Shown: positions 33,952 to 43,881 of the stretch, one piece after another
Layout: each line of letters opens with the position of its first letter
Numbering within the stretch: the first letter of the stretch is position 1
From: Ixodes scapularis
Lineage: Eukaryota; Arthropoda; Arachnida; Ixodida; Ixodidae
Reading direction: 5' to 3'
Assembly: GCF_016920785.2 (NCBI RefSeq)
Contig: NW_024609839.1
Span: forward strand, 23,685,085 to 23,749,084
Length of the DNA: 64,000 nucleotides
Position numbers and translations under genes: made by a program
Notes under the pieces: generated by a model
What the model saw: only the letters and a program-made list of their open reading frames with translations
Told to the model about the DNA's origin: nothing
The model's database searches: none

Positions 33952-35333
33952 CTTCTCCACTGCCTTTTCACTGATTCAGCCAAGAAATGAGTACATGATC
34001 TGTCCATTGCATTTGTGATTAAAGACCTGACAATACCTGCTTTGACTGTTTTTGAATGGCAACTGTTTTTTGATAGCAGCGGTTTTGCGTTTTCTTTTCC
34101 ATATTCCCAACATAGCCCTTTTTCATTGTGAATCGTAAGCTCTAAAAACTGCAGTTTACCATTCATGGGTCTTTCGACTGTAAACCTCAGTTCCGGGGCA
34201 GCCGATCTGATCAATGCTTCCAGAGTGTCAGACAATCCCTCCCGAAAAGAACAGATCAAAATGTCATCGACATATCTTTTCACAAAACAGGATTCGGACG
34301 TCAGTTCTTGCAACTTATCAGATACAATGCAATCCAAAAAATTTAGGTAAATTTCCGCTAACGCCGGTGCTACACTCGACCCAATGCATACTCCCTCTTT
34401 CTGTAAATACTTTTTTCCTTGATACTCTACTATTGTTGACTGCAAGTAATAATCAAGAACGGCAAGAAAACTGTCCACCGATATGCCTGACCGCGATTGG
34501 AACCTTACCAAATTCATTTCAAGCACCCCTTTTACCCTTTCCAACAGACGACTCTTCTCTAATGAGTAATAAAGATCCTTGATGTCCATTGACAACATAT
34601 CTCCTTCCTTTCCATGATGACCTTCGAGTACCGTGATCAACTCACTCGAATTTCTCAGTGACAAAGACTTATCTAGAATTGCATGATTTAAGCCTTTTTG
34701 GAGAAACACGGAAACTACCTTCTGCCAAGTGCAATTCTCATTGATCACCACTCTAAGTGGCATCTCCGGTTTATGATCCTTAATGAAGAACTTTACGCTC
34801 AACGCTGATTTCGACAGATTTACCATGGTCCTTGCTACGTCCTTAAATTCGTCTTCCTCTAAAATTGAAACTATATTTTTCTTTAACTTTCCGATGTTTC
34901 CACCCCATTCTTGAAACAAGGATTCCATCGCTTCACCCGTTTTCGTTTGAAATGACGATTTTGAAAGAACCGCGAATCTACCGGATTTATCCGTTTGTAG
35001 CAATTGTAATGACCGATCCTCTAACTCTTTTCTAACCGAACTGACGACACGAAAATCCCTTTTCTCATTTGGGTATCCAATGCCCATTACGTTTTCCATT
35101 CTGCCAACAGCCTGTTCAATAAACGCCGCTCTTTCCTCATGCCTGACTATTCTTGCAACCGACTGTATAGAAGAAAATACCTCCACCCTTGACGGTTTTA
35201 CATCAATACAAAACTTCGGTCCGTTTTCCAACACTGCTTGCGTCTTCCTTGATAACATTACGCCACCCGGATTGATAACAGAACCTCCACACATTCGATC
35301 GAAAAAACTAAAAACCCGTGAGTCTACACACAT
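33360..35333 (-). CDS. Penelope-like reverse transcriptase / GIY-YIG endonuclease
   Basis: The 657-residue intact frame is predicted to nick target DNA and reverse-transcribe element RNA onto it. It has a KDHKPEMPLR block at 185-194, RT motif A SMDIKDLYYSL with D250, a GVCIGSSVAPALAEIYL block at 314-330, and YVDD at 354-357. A linker with YYHKISHNLK follows. The C-terminal GIY-YIG endonuclease begins at VVYEIPLECGFKYVGQT (556-572) and includes R575 and E582 (RLTEH). The RT is of the Penelope/TERT-related type. Full-length family members are usually longer at the N-terminus, and this frame starts inside a duplicated 34-bp junction segment, so the N-terminus is probably truncated. It has no internal stop. 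Confidence 0.9.
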   Translation of the reverse strand: MCVDSRVFSFFDRMCGGSVINPGGVMLSRKTQAVLENGPKFCIDVKPSRVEVFSSIQSVARIVRHEERAAFIEQAVGRMENVMGIGYPNEKRDFRVVSSVRKELEDRSLQLLQTDKSGRFAVLSKSSFQTKTGEAMESLFQEWGGNIGKLKKNIVSILEEDEFKDVARTMVNLSKSALSVKFFIKDHKPEMPLRVVINENCTWQKVVSVFLQKGLNHAILDKSLSLRNSSELITVLEGHHGKEGDMLSMDIKDLYYSLEKSRLLERVKGVLEMNLVRFQSRSGISVDSFLAVLDYYLQSTIVEYQGKKYLQKEGVCIGSSVAPALAEIYLNFLDCIVSDKLQELTSESCFVKRYVDDILICSFREGLSDTLEALIRSAAPELRFTVERPMNGKLQFLELTIHNEKGLCWEYGKENAKPLLSKNSCHSKTVKAGIVRSLITNAMDRSCTHFLAESVKRQWRRLNSAGYQDEFVGKQLSVKFADKCRAEPKQRPKHRTTVIPYYHKISHNLKACAKKFDVDLVFSSDYKLSKLTPFHKSVRECTKMHREKSIPCDNGVVYEIPLECGFKYVGQTSRCINDRLTEHKRNVKNNATDSEIAKHVQECNNCIPRWSETERIHREVNDIKRVVKETIRMKSMGNCISQVSLQLSSSAKTFLRI

Positions 35334-35360
35334 TCGATCGAAAAAACTAAAAACCCGTGA
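35288..35360. repeat. Duplicated ~34-bp segment at the arm junction
   Basis: ACACATTCGATCGAAAAAAC...CCCGTGAG occurs twice in direct order, separated by TCTAC, just before the inverted arm starts at 35361. It supplies the first codons of the RT frame. It may be a trace of template switching during integration. Confidence 0.8.
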
Positions 35361-36394
35361 GCTAAACAGTGCTGGTTATCAGGATGAATTCGTAGGGAAA
35401 CAGTTATCCGAAAAATTCGCAGACAAATGTAGAGCAGAACCAAAGCAAAGGCCAAAACATAGAACTACTGTAATTCCGTACTATCACAAAATTTCTCACA
35501 ACTTGAAGGCTTGTGCAAAAAAGTTCGATGTTGATCTGGTTTTTAGTTCTGACTATAAATTGAGTAAGCTCACGCCCTTCCACAAGAGTGTAAGGGAATG
35601 CACAAAAATGCATCGAGAAAAGTCTATTCCGTGTGATAATGGAGTGGTATACGAAATTCCCCTAGAATGTGGTTTTAAGTATGTGGGTCAAACGTCGAGG
35701 TGTATAAATGATAGATTGACTGAACACAAAAGAAATGTAAAAAACAACGCGACTGATTCGGAAATAGCGAAACATGTTCAAGAATGTAATAATTGTATAC
35801 CACGCTGGTCCGAAACAGAAATAATACACAGGGAAGTAAACGACATCAAAAGGGTTGTAAAGGAAACAATAAGAATGAAATCAATGGGCAACTGCATTAG
35901 TCAAGTGTCGTTACAGCTTAGCAGCAGTGCAAAAACCTTCTTGCGGATTTGAGAGTTTTGTTAAGTGGTTGTTGATTGTGAAAGGGTGTAAGTGGTTTCC
36001 TCCTTTGTGTCTTTGGTTTGGATCAGGTGGATTGGTATCTTTTGTTGCCGGGTTGTTTCGGGATTGTGGGCCGGGGAGGAGAGGAGGAGGGTGTGCTATG
36101 TACGCGAAGGTCGATCGTCTTCCGGGAGAGAGGAGATAGGTTGTGTTGGTGAGGGGGCTTTGTAGGTTTGTCAAGGTCGTTTGATTATTGTGGTGGAAAG
36201 AGATGAGTTCTTTGTTATCTTTTGGTTTTGGAGGTCGCGAAGGTTCTGTGGTGAAGATTGTGGAGTGTATATAAGAGGGTGACCGAATAAACTTGTCTTT
36301 AGCTGTGTTAGAGACGTATCCTCGACTGTTCCTTTTTCTTCTACTTTGAAACTTCCTCTTTTCCTGCCTCAGTCTCAGGCTAACATCAGAATGG
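35361..36394 (+). pseudogene. Penelope inverted arm, right, with GIY-YIG fragment
   Basis: The plus strand encodes the last ~196 residues of the same protein as 33360-33951, ending at a stop at 35950-35952, followed by the 3' UTR. The frame also reads back to 35080, but that upstream part is antisense to the RT gene and is an artefact of the junction. The endonuclease residues (GFKYVGQTSR, RLTEH) are preserved. In Penelope elements this kind of arm precedes the full coding unit, and here it points away from it. Confidence 0.85.
36262..36300 (+). promoter_or_regulatory. TATA-like sequence in the Penelope arm
   Basis: GTGTATATAAGAGGGTGACC followed about 30 bp later by TCTTTAGCTG. The same sequence lies in inverted form in the left arm near 33012-33050. 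Internal promoters in the pLTR are known for Penelope, so this is a plausible one. It faces out of the element on both sides. Confidence 0.4.
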
Positions 36395-36405
36395 ATACAT
36401 TTGTC
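36395..36405. repeat. 11-bp target duplication, right copy
   Basis: ATACATTTGTC, identical to 32864-32874, begins on the base after the right arm ends. Confidence 0.8.
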
Positions 36406-36984
36406 GTTGTTTTTTGGGTTTTTTTTTATGTTATGAAACATTTTTAAGATACTTTTTGCAAAAACTGAAAAAAATTACCTCGGAATACAGATATAAATAC
36501 ATACTGAAATACTTTTTTTCCGGACAAGATCATGCTTCGCACATACATGCAATGATACTGTCTTAATGGAAAGGGAGGAAGTCCTGGAGCATTGAGCCGC
36601 CTTTCCCGGGTGTCGTGAGGTAGCGGAAGACAGCCACCCTCAGATTTTTCTCTCCTAATGCGGCTAAAGACAAAGAATCGCCGTCTTCAAATTTGTGCAA
36701 GACGTGAAAGTGGTCTACCAAAAATGAGCCCTGTTTCGCCTCGTTTCCTGTTTGGAACATAATCATTTTTAGTTTTGCCGGCACCTTGAAATGTTACCCT
36801 GGTCCTAAACACCAGTCTCAAGTGCTCCCGAGTGACTTAGGAAATGGGCATGGCGAAAAAGTAAGATTGAACAAGAAAGCCAAACCCACAGATTCTACAA
36901 AAAAAAATTGGGAACCAGGAAAAAACCGCTGCCTCCATTGGCCATGCTTTGAACCACTTTTTTTGTCAACTCTGGTGACCTCTT

Positions 36985-37220
36985 TCTACAATACGACCAC
37001 TCTCCCCTTGTTATGAGGCGGCTTCATATTGTAAACTCCGGAACCTATCGTAACGTTTCAGTCCCCGGCTGTCAAAATTCGTTTTCAATTAGGACAGTCA
37101 GGGACTGGAACACGTTGCATAAATCGAAGGCTTGTGCTGAAAATGCGAGGGACCCGTTTTTACACTATAAATTGCACCCTGTCATGCAGTGAGTGCACGA
37201 GATCTACAAATAAATAAACA
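36985..37220 (+). pseudogene. 3' end of a CR1/Jockey-type LINE
   Basis: One frame reads RRLHIVNSGTYRNVSVPGCQ and FSIRTVRDWNTLHKS before a TGA near 37190. The phrase R-T-(I/V)-R-D-W-N-x-L is typical of the very C-terminus of CR1/Jockey-type ORF2 proteins. A short AAATAAATAAA tail follows at about 37208. The rest of the LINE is absent, so this is a strongly 5'-truncated copy. Confidence 0.6.
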
Positions 37221-38329
37221 AGAGAGGGAACTTCTGAGATCGTCCGTAGTTTCATCTTCCCATCGCAGAAATTTACAGAGAGTGTTTCTACAACAAATTC
37301 CAGGAAAGTCCGCGCGCTTCGGCCAGCCTACATAGTTTGTTCACACGGATCCGCTCGACCAACACTTTAAGTCTTCGTGATTGCTTCCGATGCAAAGGAC
37401 ATCGAATTGTAAAGGCAATGCTTTTTAATTGGTTTTAGAAAAGCATAGTGTGTTATCTATGTTATGTATCTCTCGAGCGTATCCCGCATGTTAATGCTTA
37501 TATAACACCTGTGATGGTCTTCAATGGACTCGCATTATCAATAAATAGGCAAATAAATCGACACACAACTGCCTTCCTTTTCTAAATTTACTTAATCCCT
37601 TCCTTTTCTAGATTTACTTAATCAACCTATGCCGCTTTTTCTAAACCTAGACTTTGTCAAATAGCACCATCATGAAAATGGACACGTTGAACAGAATAGA
37701 TACGAATTTCTCCCTACCAGACAGAAACTTACCTTGCATTCCGCCATGTTGTCCGTGGCTCCCAGTAACTTGGGATGATCCTGCGGCGAACGAAGCAAAA
37801 TTTTAATTTGAACAGGCGTAACGCAAGCACATGTAGGCTCGCAGCTTAAACGAGGCTTACTCCTTAACGAGATTTTTAACGACAAATCCGTTTTTTTCCT
37901 GAAGGCCTATCGCACATTTTGTGCTTGCCATTACCAGTCTTTGTTAGCGTGATGAAGCTGGTATAAAGTTTTTTGTTTAGCTTCCGAGTGAATTAAAAGA
38001 ACGTGTATACGGAGAGGGTAACAGATTCGTGAAAACACCTTTCTTCGGTTCTTGCTTGGTTGTCCTAGAGACACGCACTATTTTCTAGCAGTTGCCTTGT
38101 CCTCGTGTGGGGTTCTACCTGGTCTGATATATAGCTGTTTTGTCTAAAACCAAAGTAAAATCAATGTTTATTCAAAAATTCTCAGATATAACTACTTAGG
38201 GGTGATTGCTGTTTTAGTAAAGTTATTAAGCAATTTAATTCAATAAAATAATCAATGCGGTAAGCTAAGTCTTTAAAAGATAAGGCAAAAAACGACTACA
38301 AAAGAAAAATATGAAGGACGTTTACAATC
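37221..38329. other. No gene recognised
   Basis: AT-rich. A local duplication of TTTTCTA(A/G)ATTTACTTAAT occurs near 37575-37625. No domain or RNA gene was found. Confidence 0.5.
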
Positions 38330-38872
38330 GAGCACAGGTCTTGAGGAGGAGGAGGGGAAGGTACGGAAAGGATTACCTTCCCCTCCTCCTCTCCTGCTCG
38401 CCTCCCATTTAGGGAAAAATTTCCCGCTAAATTTTGCGGGGCAATCTTTCCTCTAAATTTAGCGGGTAATTTTTTCCGCTAAATTAAGCGGGAATTTTTT
38501 TTTTTTCCAAAATTTAGTGGGGACATTTTTCCGCTAACTTTAGCGGAGACTTTTTCCGCTATACTTAGCGGGGAAAATGTTTCAATAAATTTAGCGGGGA
38601 AACTTCCCGCCAAATTTAGTGGAGAGTTTTTTACGCTAAATTTAGCGGGAACCTTTTTCCGCTAAATTGAGCGGGGAATTTACCCATAATGCAACGCTCG
38701 GTGACGTCACGAGTGACGTCACTGGTGACCCTTGTGACTTCGCACGTGACGTCACTGGGATCCTCGTGGCGTCACGTGTGACGCCATCCTGGGAAAAGTC
38801 CATTATGCACGGCGCAGTTACGCCGACGGCGACGGCGACGCCGCTCAAGCCGGAAACGGGCGCCTACCTAAA
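38330..38872 (-). mobile_element. TA-type MITE, copy 3, minus orientation, one end lost
   Basis: The left end GAGCACAGGTCTTGAGGAGG matches the right terminus of the copy at 13195-13756 in reverse complement with two mismatches. The right side reads CCGGAAACGGGCGCCTA, the other subterminal region, but the last ~13 bp of the terminal repeat is replaced by CCTAAAGGCCTGACC. The interior has the same palindromic array and GACGTCAC cluster as copy 1. The new right boundary coincides with a possible Harbinger terminus. Confidence 0.7.
38409..38690. repeat. Tandem array of TTTAGCGG palindromes
   Basis: About eleven units of CCGCTAAATTTAGCGG type alternate with short A/T spacers. They are more diverged than the array at 13325-13580. 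The array is immediately followed by several GTGACGTCAC sites at 38700-38760. Confidence 0.8.
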
Positions 38873-39299
38873 GGCCTGACCACACTAGCGTGAACGGCAC
38901 CGCCGGTCGGCGCCGCTGGGCGGAACCGCCGTCCGGCGTCCCAACGCGAGGAGCCCACATTGGCCTTCGTTTTGAGGGCGTCACGTGACAGCCCTGGCTG
39001 TCGCGATTGCTCTTTCGTCGTCTGCTCTTCGTTAGATTCTTCCGTTTTGGCTCTCATCTCTCGCAAATATCAACATCGAAACCGCACTCACTGCCTACAT
39101 GGTAGGTGTCCATGATGACCTGGTGATCAGCGTGAATGTGTTTATCCTAGCCCGCTCGTTCGTTTTGCGAGGTCGCCGCGTTCTGAAGGGAACGAGGCGC
39201 AGGTTATGGGTCCGTCCGAGTTGGCTCTACCAAAACACCGAAGGACAGGTCAGTGCTTTGCTGCCCCGGCGGCGCGCCAGAGACGAAGAGTGTAACTAA
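38872..39299 (+). pseudogene. PIF/Harbinger-like 5' end with transposase N-terminal fragment
   Basis: GGCCTGACCACACTAGCG near 38873 follows TAA and resembles a PIF/Harbinger terminal repeat. The frame 39099-39299 (66 codons) contains RRRLWVRPSWLYQNTEGQVS, similar to the region R-R-W-W-V-R-P at the N-terminal side of HARBI1-like nucleases. The frame then stops, and no catalytic DDE part follows. The assignment is by motif memory and is tentative. Confidence 0.4.
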
Positions 39300-39485
39300 A
39301 TCAACACGACATCCGTCACAACACAGACGACATGCAACAAATGCCACGGAGAAACTCGCTTGTAATTCCGAATTCCTCTCCTATAACTTCCCAGCGGTTG
39401 TTTTTATAAAAAGGGAAACAGTCGCACAGTTTCCAGGAACCGCTCCGTTGGGAAAGGCATTGGGAGAAATAGGGATAGCAGACGA
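39253..39485 (+). pseudogene. Open frame interrupted by the LINE insertion, upstream part
   Basis: The frame from 39253 is open to the target duplication at 39472-39485. If the LINE and one target copy are ignored, the same frame continues at 46056 for 49 more codons to a stop at 46201. The part just before the break reads FIKRETVAQFPGTAPLGKAL. The frame overlaps the Harbinger-like fragment in another frame, so the coding status is unsure and no family is recognised. Confidence 0.35.
39472..39485. repeat. 14-bp target duplication of the LINE, left copy
   Basis: GGGATAGCAGACGA, repeated exactly at 46042-46055. Confidence 0.8.
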
Positions 39486-39672
39486 TTGATTGATTGATTG
39501 GGGTTTAATGGCGCAGCAGCAACCAAGGCTATAATGCGCCAACAGCTAGGACTATTGTTCAAATCAAGGTTAAAGAGAAGAAAGAGCTATAGTAGCTTGT
39601 AATTTAATAAAACAATGATCATGAAAGTACAAGCGCATAAGATGTGGCAATGAATACGACAAACTATTAAAA

Positions 39673-41040
39673 TTATAGCTGGTCCAGGAGTCTTACATCC
39701 TTAAGAAAGTTGAAAACACACTTGTGTGGAATCAATGGCTCATCGCTGAGGAAAATGGCGAGATGTAATGGTGTATGTTCTTGGTAAACCTTAGCAAAGT
39801 GTCTGTGGCGTTCTTGGTCATACAAAGGGCATACAAGTAAAATGTGCAGGATGCTTAATGGTATGTGACAGTGTTCACACTCTGGAGCATCCTCCCCTCG
39901 CAAAAGGTGCCCATGGGTAAGACGTGTATGACCGATTCGGAGTCGACATAATACCACCTCATAAAATCGCTCACGATGACGTGCACTCTCCCATTCTTGA
40001 ATTAAAGGTTTTACGGCATGCAACTTATTGTTCATTTCTTGGTTCCACTCCTCTTGCCACTTGCACTTTGTAGATTTTTTCAGGGCATGTCTATAATCTC
40101 TGTAGGGTATCTTGTGCAGACCCACTTGTCGATCCTTAGCAGTGCTCGCTGCACGGTCAGCATCCTCATTCCCAGGAATTCCTACATGGGAAGGTACCCA
40201 GGACAATGTTATTTCTTTCTTCCTTTTTGATGCTGAATGTAACCGGTTCCTTATTTCTAGAACAAATGGATTTTGAACATCCCCCGTTGTGTCCAGAGCT
40301 CGTAAAGCACTAAGTGAGTCAATGTAAACAATTGACTTACGGATCTTCTTTTTAAGAATGTGGTTTATGGCAAGGAGTAAGCCGTAAAGCTCTGCCGAAA
40401 GAATACAGGCATTATTGTTAATTCTCTGGACACACTTCACGGAAGGCCCTACCACTGAGCAGCCTACATAGGAATCAGTTTTGCTCCCGTCAGTGTAGAA
40501 ACTTGTGAAGTCTCGGTACTGGTCCTGGAGTTCGAAACATTCTTGTCTCAGAACTTCATTAGGGGTCTGTTTCTTGTTGTATTTTGTTAATTTTAACTCA
40601 CAGTGGATGGGCATGAAGTCCCAAGGAGCTACTGAGTTCGAGCGTTGCACAACTGAAGGTAGCACATCCAGCAAAACGGACTCAGCAGAAGAACGAATTC
40701 TCATGGCGAGAGGTGGAACAATTGAAGGCTTGTTTATGAAAGTCTGCTCATAGTGTACTTGTTCTATGCAGTCCAGGGTCGGGTGACCAGGAACAGACCT
40801 AATTCGCAGGGAGTACATGAAGCCTAATTCAAACCTCCTTTTCTCCAGTGAGGGCTCATTTGCCTCTACATATAGGCTGAGTATTGGAGATGTGCGAAAA
40901 GCACCAGTCGAAAGTCGGAGCCCCTGATGATGAATGGGGTCCAGCATTTTGAGAACCGATGCCCGTGCGGAGCCGTACACAATACAGCCATAACCAAGTC
41001 GGGACCGTACGACTGAGCGGTAGATGCGCAATAAACAACA
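39673..41040 (-). pseudogene. LINE ORF2, RNase H and C-terminal zinc region
   Basis: The 452-codon frame begins in the thumb region after RT. RNase H has FYTDGS (D181), SAELYG (E214), YIDSL (D238) and GNEDAD (D292), so all four catalytic acidic residues are present. It would remove RNA template during cDNA synthesis. The tail has CEHCHIPLSILHILLVC, a C-x2-C-x7-H-x4-C zinc-like motif common in this LINE group. It is out of frame with the RT part, with the frameshift at about 41030. Confidence 0.85.
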
Positions 41041-42260
41041 CCGATCAGCCCCCAGGATATGTGCGACAAGACCTTTAGTATATTAACTGATTTTACACAT
41101 TTCATTTTGAGGCTCTTAACATGGGAAATGAATGTCATTTGTGAGTCAAATATAAGACCTAAAAACTTGCGTTTGTTCTTTACTGCAATAGGGACTTCAT
41201 ACATAGTTAAGGAAGGCTCAAGTATATTTCCGCGGCGACGAGAGAAGCACACACAAACCGTTTTCTCAGGAGAAAACCTAAAACCATTTACATCCGCCCA
41301 TTTGACCGAATTGTTGATTGCAAGTTGAAGTCGACGTTCACAGATGGACGGATTACAAGATGAGACTGAAATTTGTACATCATCAACATAGAGCGAGTAC
41401 TGAACAAATGGCGGTATAATACGAGAAATTGAATTCATTTTTACGATAAAAAGTGTGACGCTAAGCACACCACCTTGTGGGACTCCATTTTCTTGCGAGA
41501 ATTCTTTAGAAAGAGTTGCCCCAAGCTTCACACGAAAAGTGCGATCCCGGAGGTAACTATGAATGGCACCTAGCATTCTGCCCCGAAGACCAATGTTGAA
41601 CAAATCCTGCAATATGCCGTAGCGCCAAGTTGTATCAAATGCCTTTTCCAAGTCAAAAAAGACAGAGAAGCAATGCTGTCTATTTACAAAGGCCTCTCGC
41701 ACACCAGTCTCAAAGCGGACCAGATGGTTAACCGTCGATCGAGCTGAGCGAAATCCACACTGGTCACGGTCAAGTAGCTTGTTTCTTTCTAAATAAAATA
41801 TAAGCCTTTTATTTATCATCCTTTCTAGTGTCTTTGAAAAACAACTCGTGAGAGCTATCGGCCTAAAGCTAGATGCACAGGTAGGATCCTTTCCTGGCTT
41901 CAGCAGGGGAATAATGACAGCCTCCTTCCAAGATGAGGGGAAGCAACCTTCAAGCCAAATGCGGTTGAACAAATATAATACAACCTCAAGAGTTGATAGA
42001 TGGAGGTGCTGAAGCATTTTGTAATGAATGCCGTCTGGCCCAGGAGCCGTCTGTTTGGACGAATGAAGTACCAGCTGTAGTTCAAAAAGTGTAAATAATG
42101 AATTATAGGGCTCCTGCAAGCCACCTGACAAAGGAACTGCCTTTTTCTCTGCCTGTAGCTTGTGTCTCTGAAATGACCGAGTGTAATGTTGAGAACTTGA
42201 AACGAATTTGAAATGCTCACCAAGGACATTCGCCTGTTCTTTTATAGGCTGGCAGGGCAT
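40866..42260 (-). pseudogene. LINE ORF2, reverse transcriptase part
   Basis: The 464-codon frame has SSFRPIALTSCFSKTLERMI at 130-149, motif A FFDLEKAFDTTW with D203, motif B GVPQGGVLSVTLF at 259-271, and YVDD at 291-294. These residues support a once-functional RT that extends cDNA from nicked target DNA. It is separated by frameshifts from the endonuclease part upstream and the RNase H part downstream, whose frame overlaps its end. Confidence 0.88.
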
Positions 42261-42449
42261 ACTCCGTTGTGGTTCAGGAGTGGGACAGAAAATACCCGGT
42301 AGGAGCCTTCAATTTTATGCACACGGTCCCAAACTTCCTTCGAGGATGCACTGCTATTAATTGAGGAAGCATACCCTCTAGAGCTTTGCCGCTTGGCTCG
42401 CCGTCGAATATACCTCGCTTGCGCTCGTTTTTTCTTAAAATCGATCAGG

Positions 42450-43430
42450 TTATTGGCCGTGGGATAGCGCCTGAGAATACCCCATGCACGATTCTGTTCT
42501 TTCTTTGCCTGGCAATCTGCTGGGAGAATCTCGGCAGTCTTCGTTCCACCACGGCTTTGACCTTTTTAGGAGATGTGAAGACGTCATGGGAATGGCAAGC
42601 ATAGCGGCCTGCAAGATGTGCTGAGTAATGTGCTCAGTGACGTCATCGATGGAAAGATCATCAAGGGATGAATATGCTATAAGTGAGGCTTCCGTAAAGA
42701 TTGACCAGTCAGCCTTTTCAAGCTTCCAACGAGGGGTGCGTGTTAAAAGACCAGCAGGAGCATGGTTAAACTCTAAAATGAGTGGAAAGTGGTCACTCCC
42801 ATATGGATTTTGGATGACCTTCCATAAAAGCAGGGGGTACAACGAAGGATGACAAAACGAAAGATCAATAGAAGTAAAACTACAAGTTGCTGAACTAAAA
42901 TAAGTGGCTTCTTTTGTTTTGAGCAGACACAATCCTGTCGAAAGAAGAAACCGTTCAACGTGTGCCCCTCGAGAATCTCTTCTAGAGCTTCCCCACAAAG
43001 GATTGTGTGCATTGAAATCACCTAAAATGATGTAAGGCACCGGAAGCTGGCTAATTACATTATCTAGCTCCTCGTACTGCAGCTGATACCCCGGGGAGAT
43101 GTACACTGAGCAGACGGTAATCACGCGGTCAAGCGCAAACGGACGGCCACAGCAAACGGACGGCCACAGCCTCGAGAGAGGTTTTCAAAGCCACTTCAGT
43201 GGATGGGACCATGCGTTGAACAACCACTGCAACACCACCGGAAGCCACAGATGCGTTTAACCTATCTTTTCTGAACACTTTGAAGTGTCTAAGAACATTG
43301 GAGTGACTTTCTTTAAGGTGCGTCTCCTGCAAACAAAAGGCAGCAGGGTGGTGTTCATTTATTAAAAAGGAGATGTCGTCATAATTGGAAAAAAGTCCAC
43401 GACAGTTTCATTGTAAAAGACAGACATGAT
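42450..43430 (-). pseudogene. LINE ORF2, AP-type endonuclease, disrupted by a 17-bp duplication
   Basis: The N-terminal part (about 43430-43130) includes FCLQETHLKESHSNVLRHF with the QETH motif, and SGGVAVVV. The second part (43124-42450) includes ILGDFNAHNPLWGS, IDLSFCHPSL and GSDHFPLILEF, the D/N and SDH motifs of APE-type nucleases. The two are separated by a direct duplication of GCAAACGGACGGCCACA at 43135-43168, which adds 17 bp and shifts the frame. The endonuclease would nick the target. Confidence 0.85.
43135..43168. repeat. 17-bp tandem duplication
   Basis: GCAAACGGACGGCCACA is present twice without gap inside the endonuclease coding region. It is the likely cause of that frameshift. 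Confidence 0.9.
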
Positions 43431-43881
43431 TAATGTTAGGCAGTTAGCTTTTCACCAGAAAGTCACAAGCTCCGTGTAATGGTAGCTAGAGTAAAACTAA
43501 GCCAGTCACAAGAAGTAAATTTAGTAAAATGTGAAAATCGACATGAATGATGACGATTTAATGAGTCTACAAGAAGGCAGCTCCGACCGAACCTTTGGGG
43601 AAAAACAATTAAAAATAAAGCCCCAGGCGAAGGAGTCGCCAGTGGTCCTCTGGTTGGTCTATATAGAACTGCCCCCTCCAACCTCCAAGGGCGTCGAGAC
43701 TTCGGGCCGAGGCCACTGGCGAGGGAGTCGCCGTTACTCCTCAGTCTCGGCTGGTCCCTAGGAGTAGGTGGAGCAATGGGAATGAGCAAGATAACTTGGT
43801 GATGTAAGGTTAGTGTAGTGACTGAAGATGCAGGATGATATTCCTGTTGAGAGAGCATACCAGCCTTGCAAAGCATAATTG

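Larger units (their letters stand above)
32875..36394 (-). mobile_element. Penelope-like element with inverted pseudo-LTR arms
   Basis: The element is flanked by the 11-bp direct repeat ATACATTTGTC. It contains a 657-codon RT-endonuclease frame on the minus strand. Its 3' part (end of the frame plus 3' UTR, 32918-33951) is present again in inverted form at 35361-36394. Complementary positions sum to 69,312 at both ends of the arms, so they match over 1,034 bp with no net insertion or deletion. Penelope elements are known for such inverted or tandem partial copies ('pLTRs') and for variable-length target duplications, so this fits the family. The 43 bp at 32875-32917 lie outside the arm and represent the extreme 3' end. 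Confidence 0.88.

Noticed and set aside
35080..35952. A 290-codon plus-strand frame across the Penelope arm junction
   Set aside because: Only the part after 35361 is genuine Penelope sequence. The preceding part is antisense to the RT gene and joins it by chance at the inversion.
36406..36535. Possible right half of a hAT-like element flanking the Penelope insertion, paired with 32665-32700 (CAGGGCTGGACAGAG)
   Set aside because: Both sides have ATACTT-type repeats, but the right terminus does not match the left one well enough to define an element.
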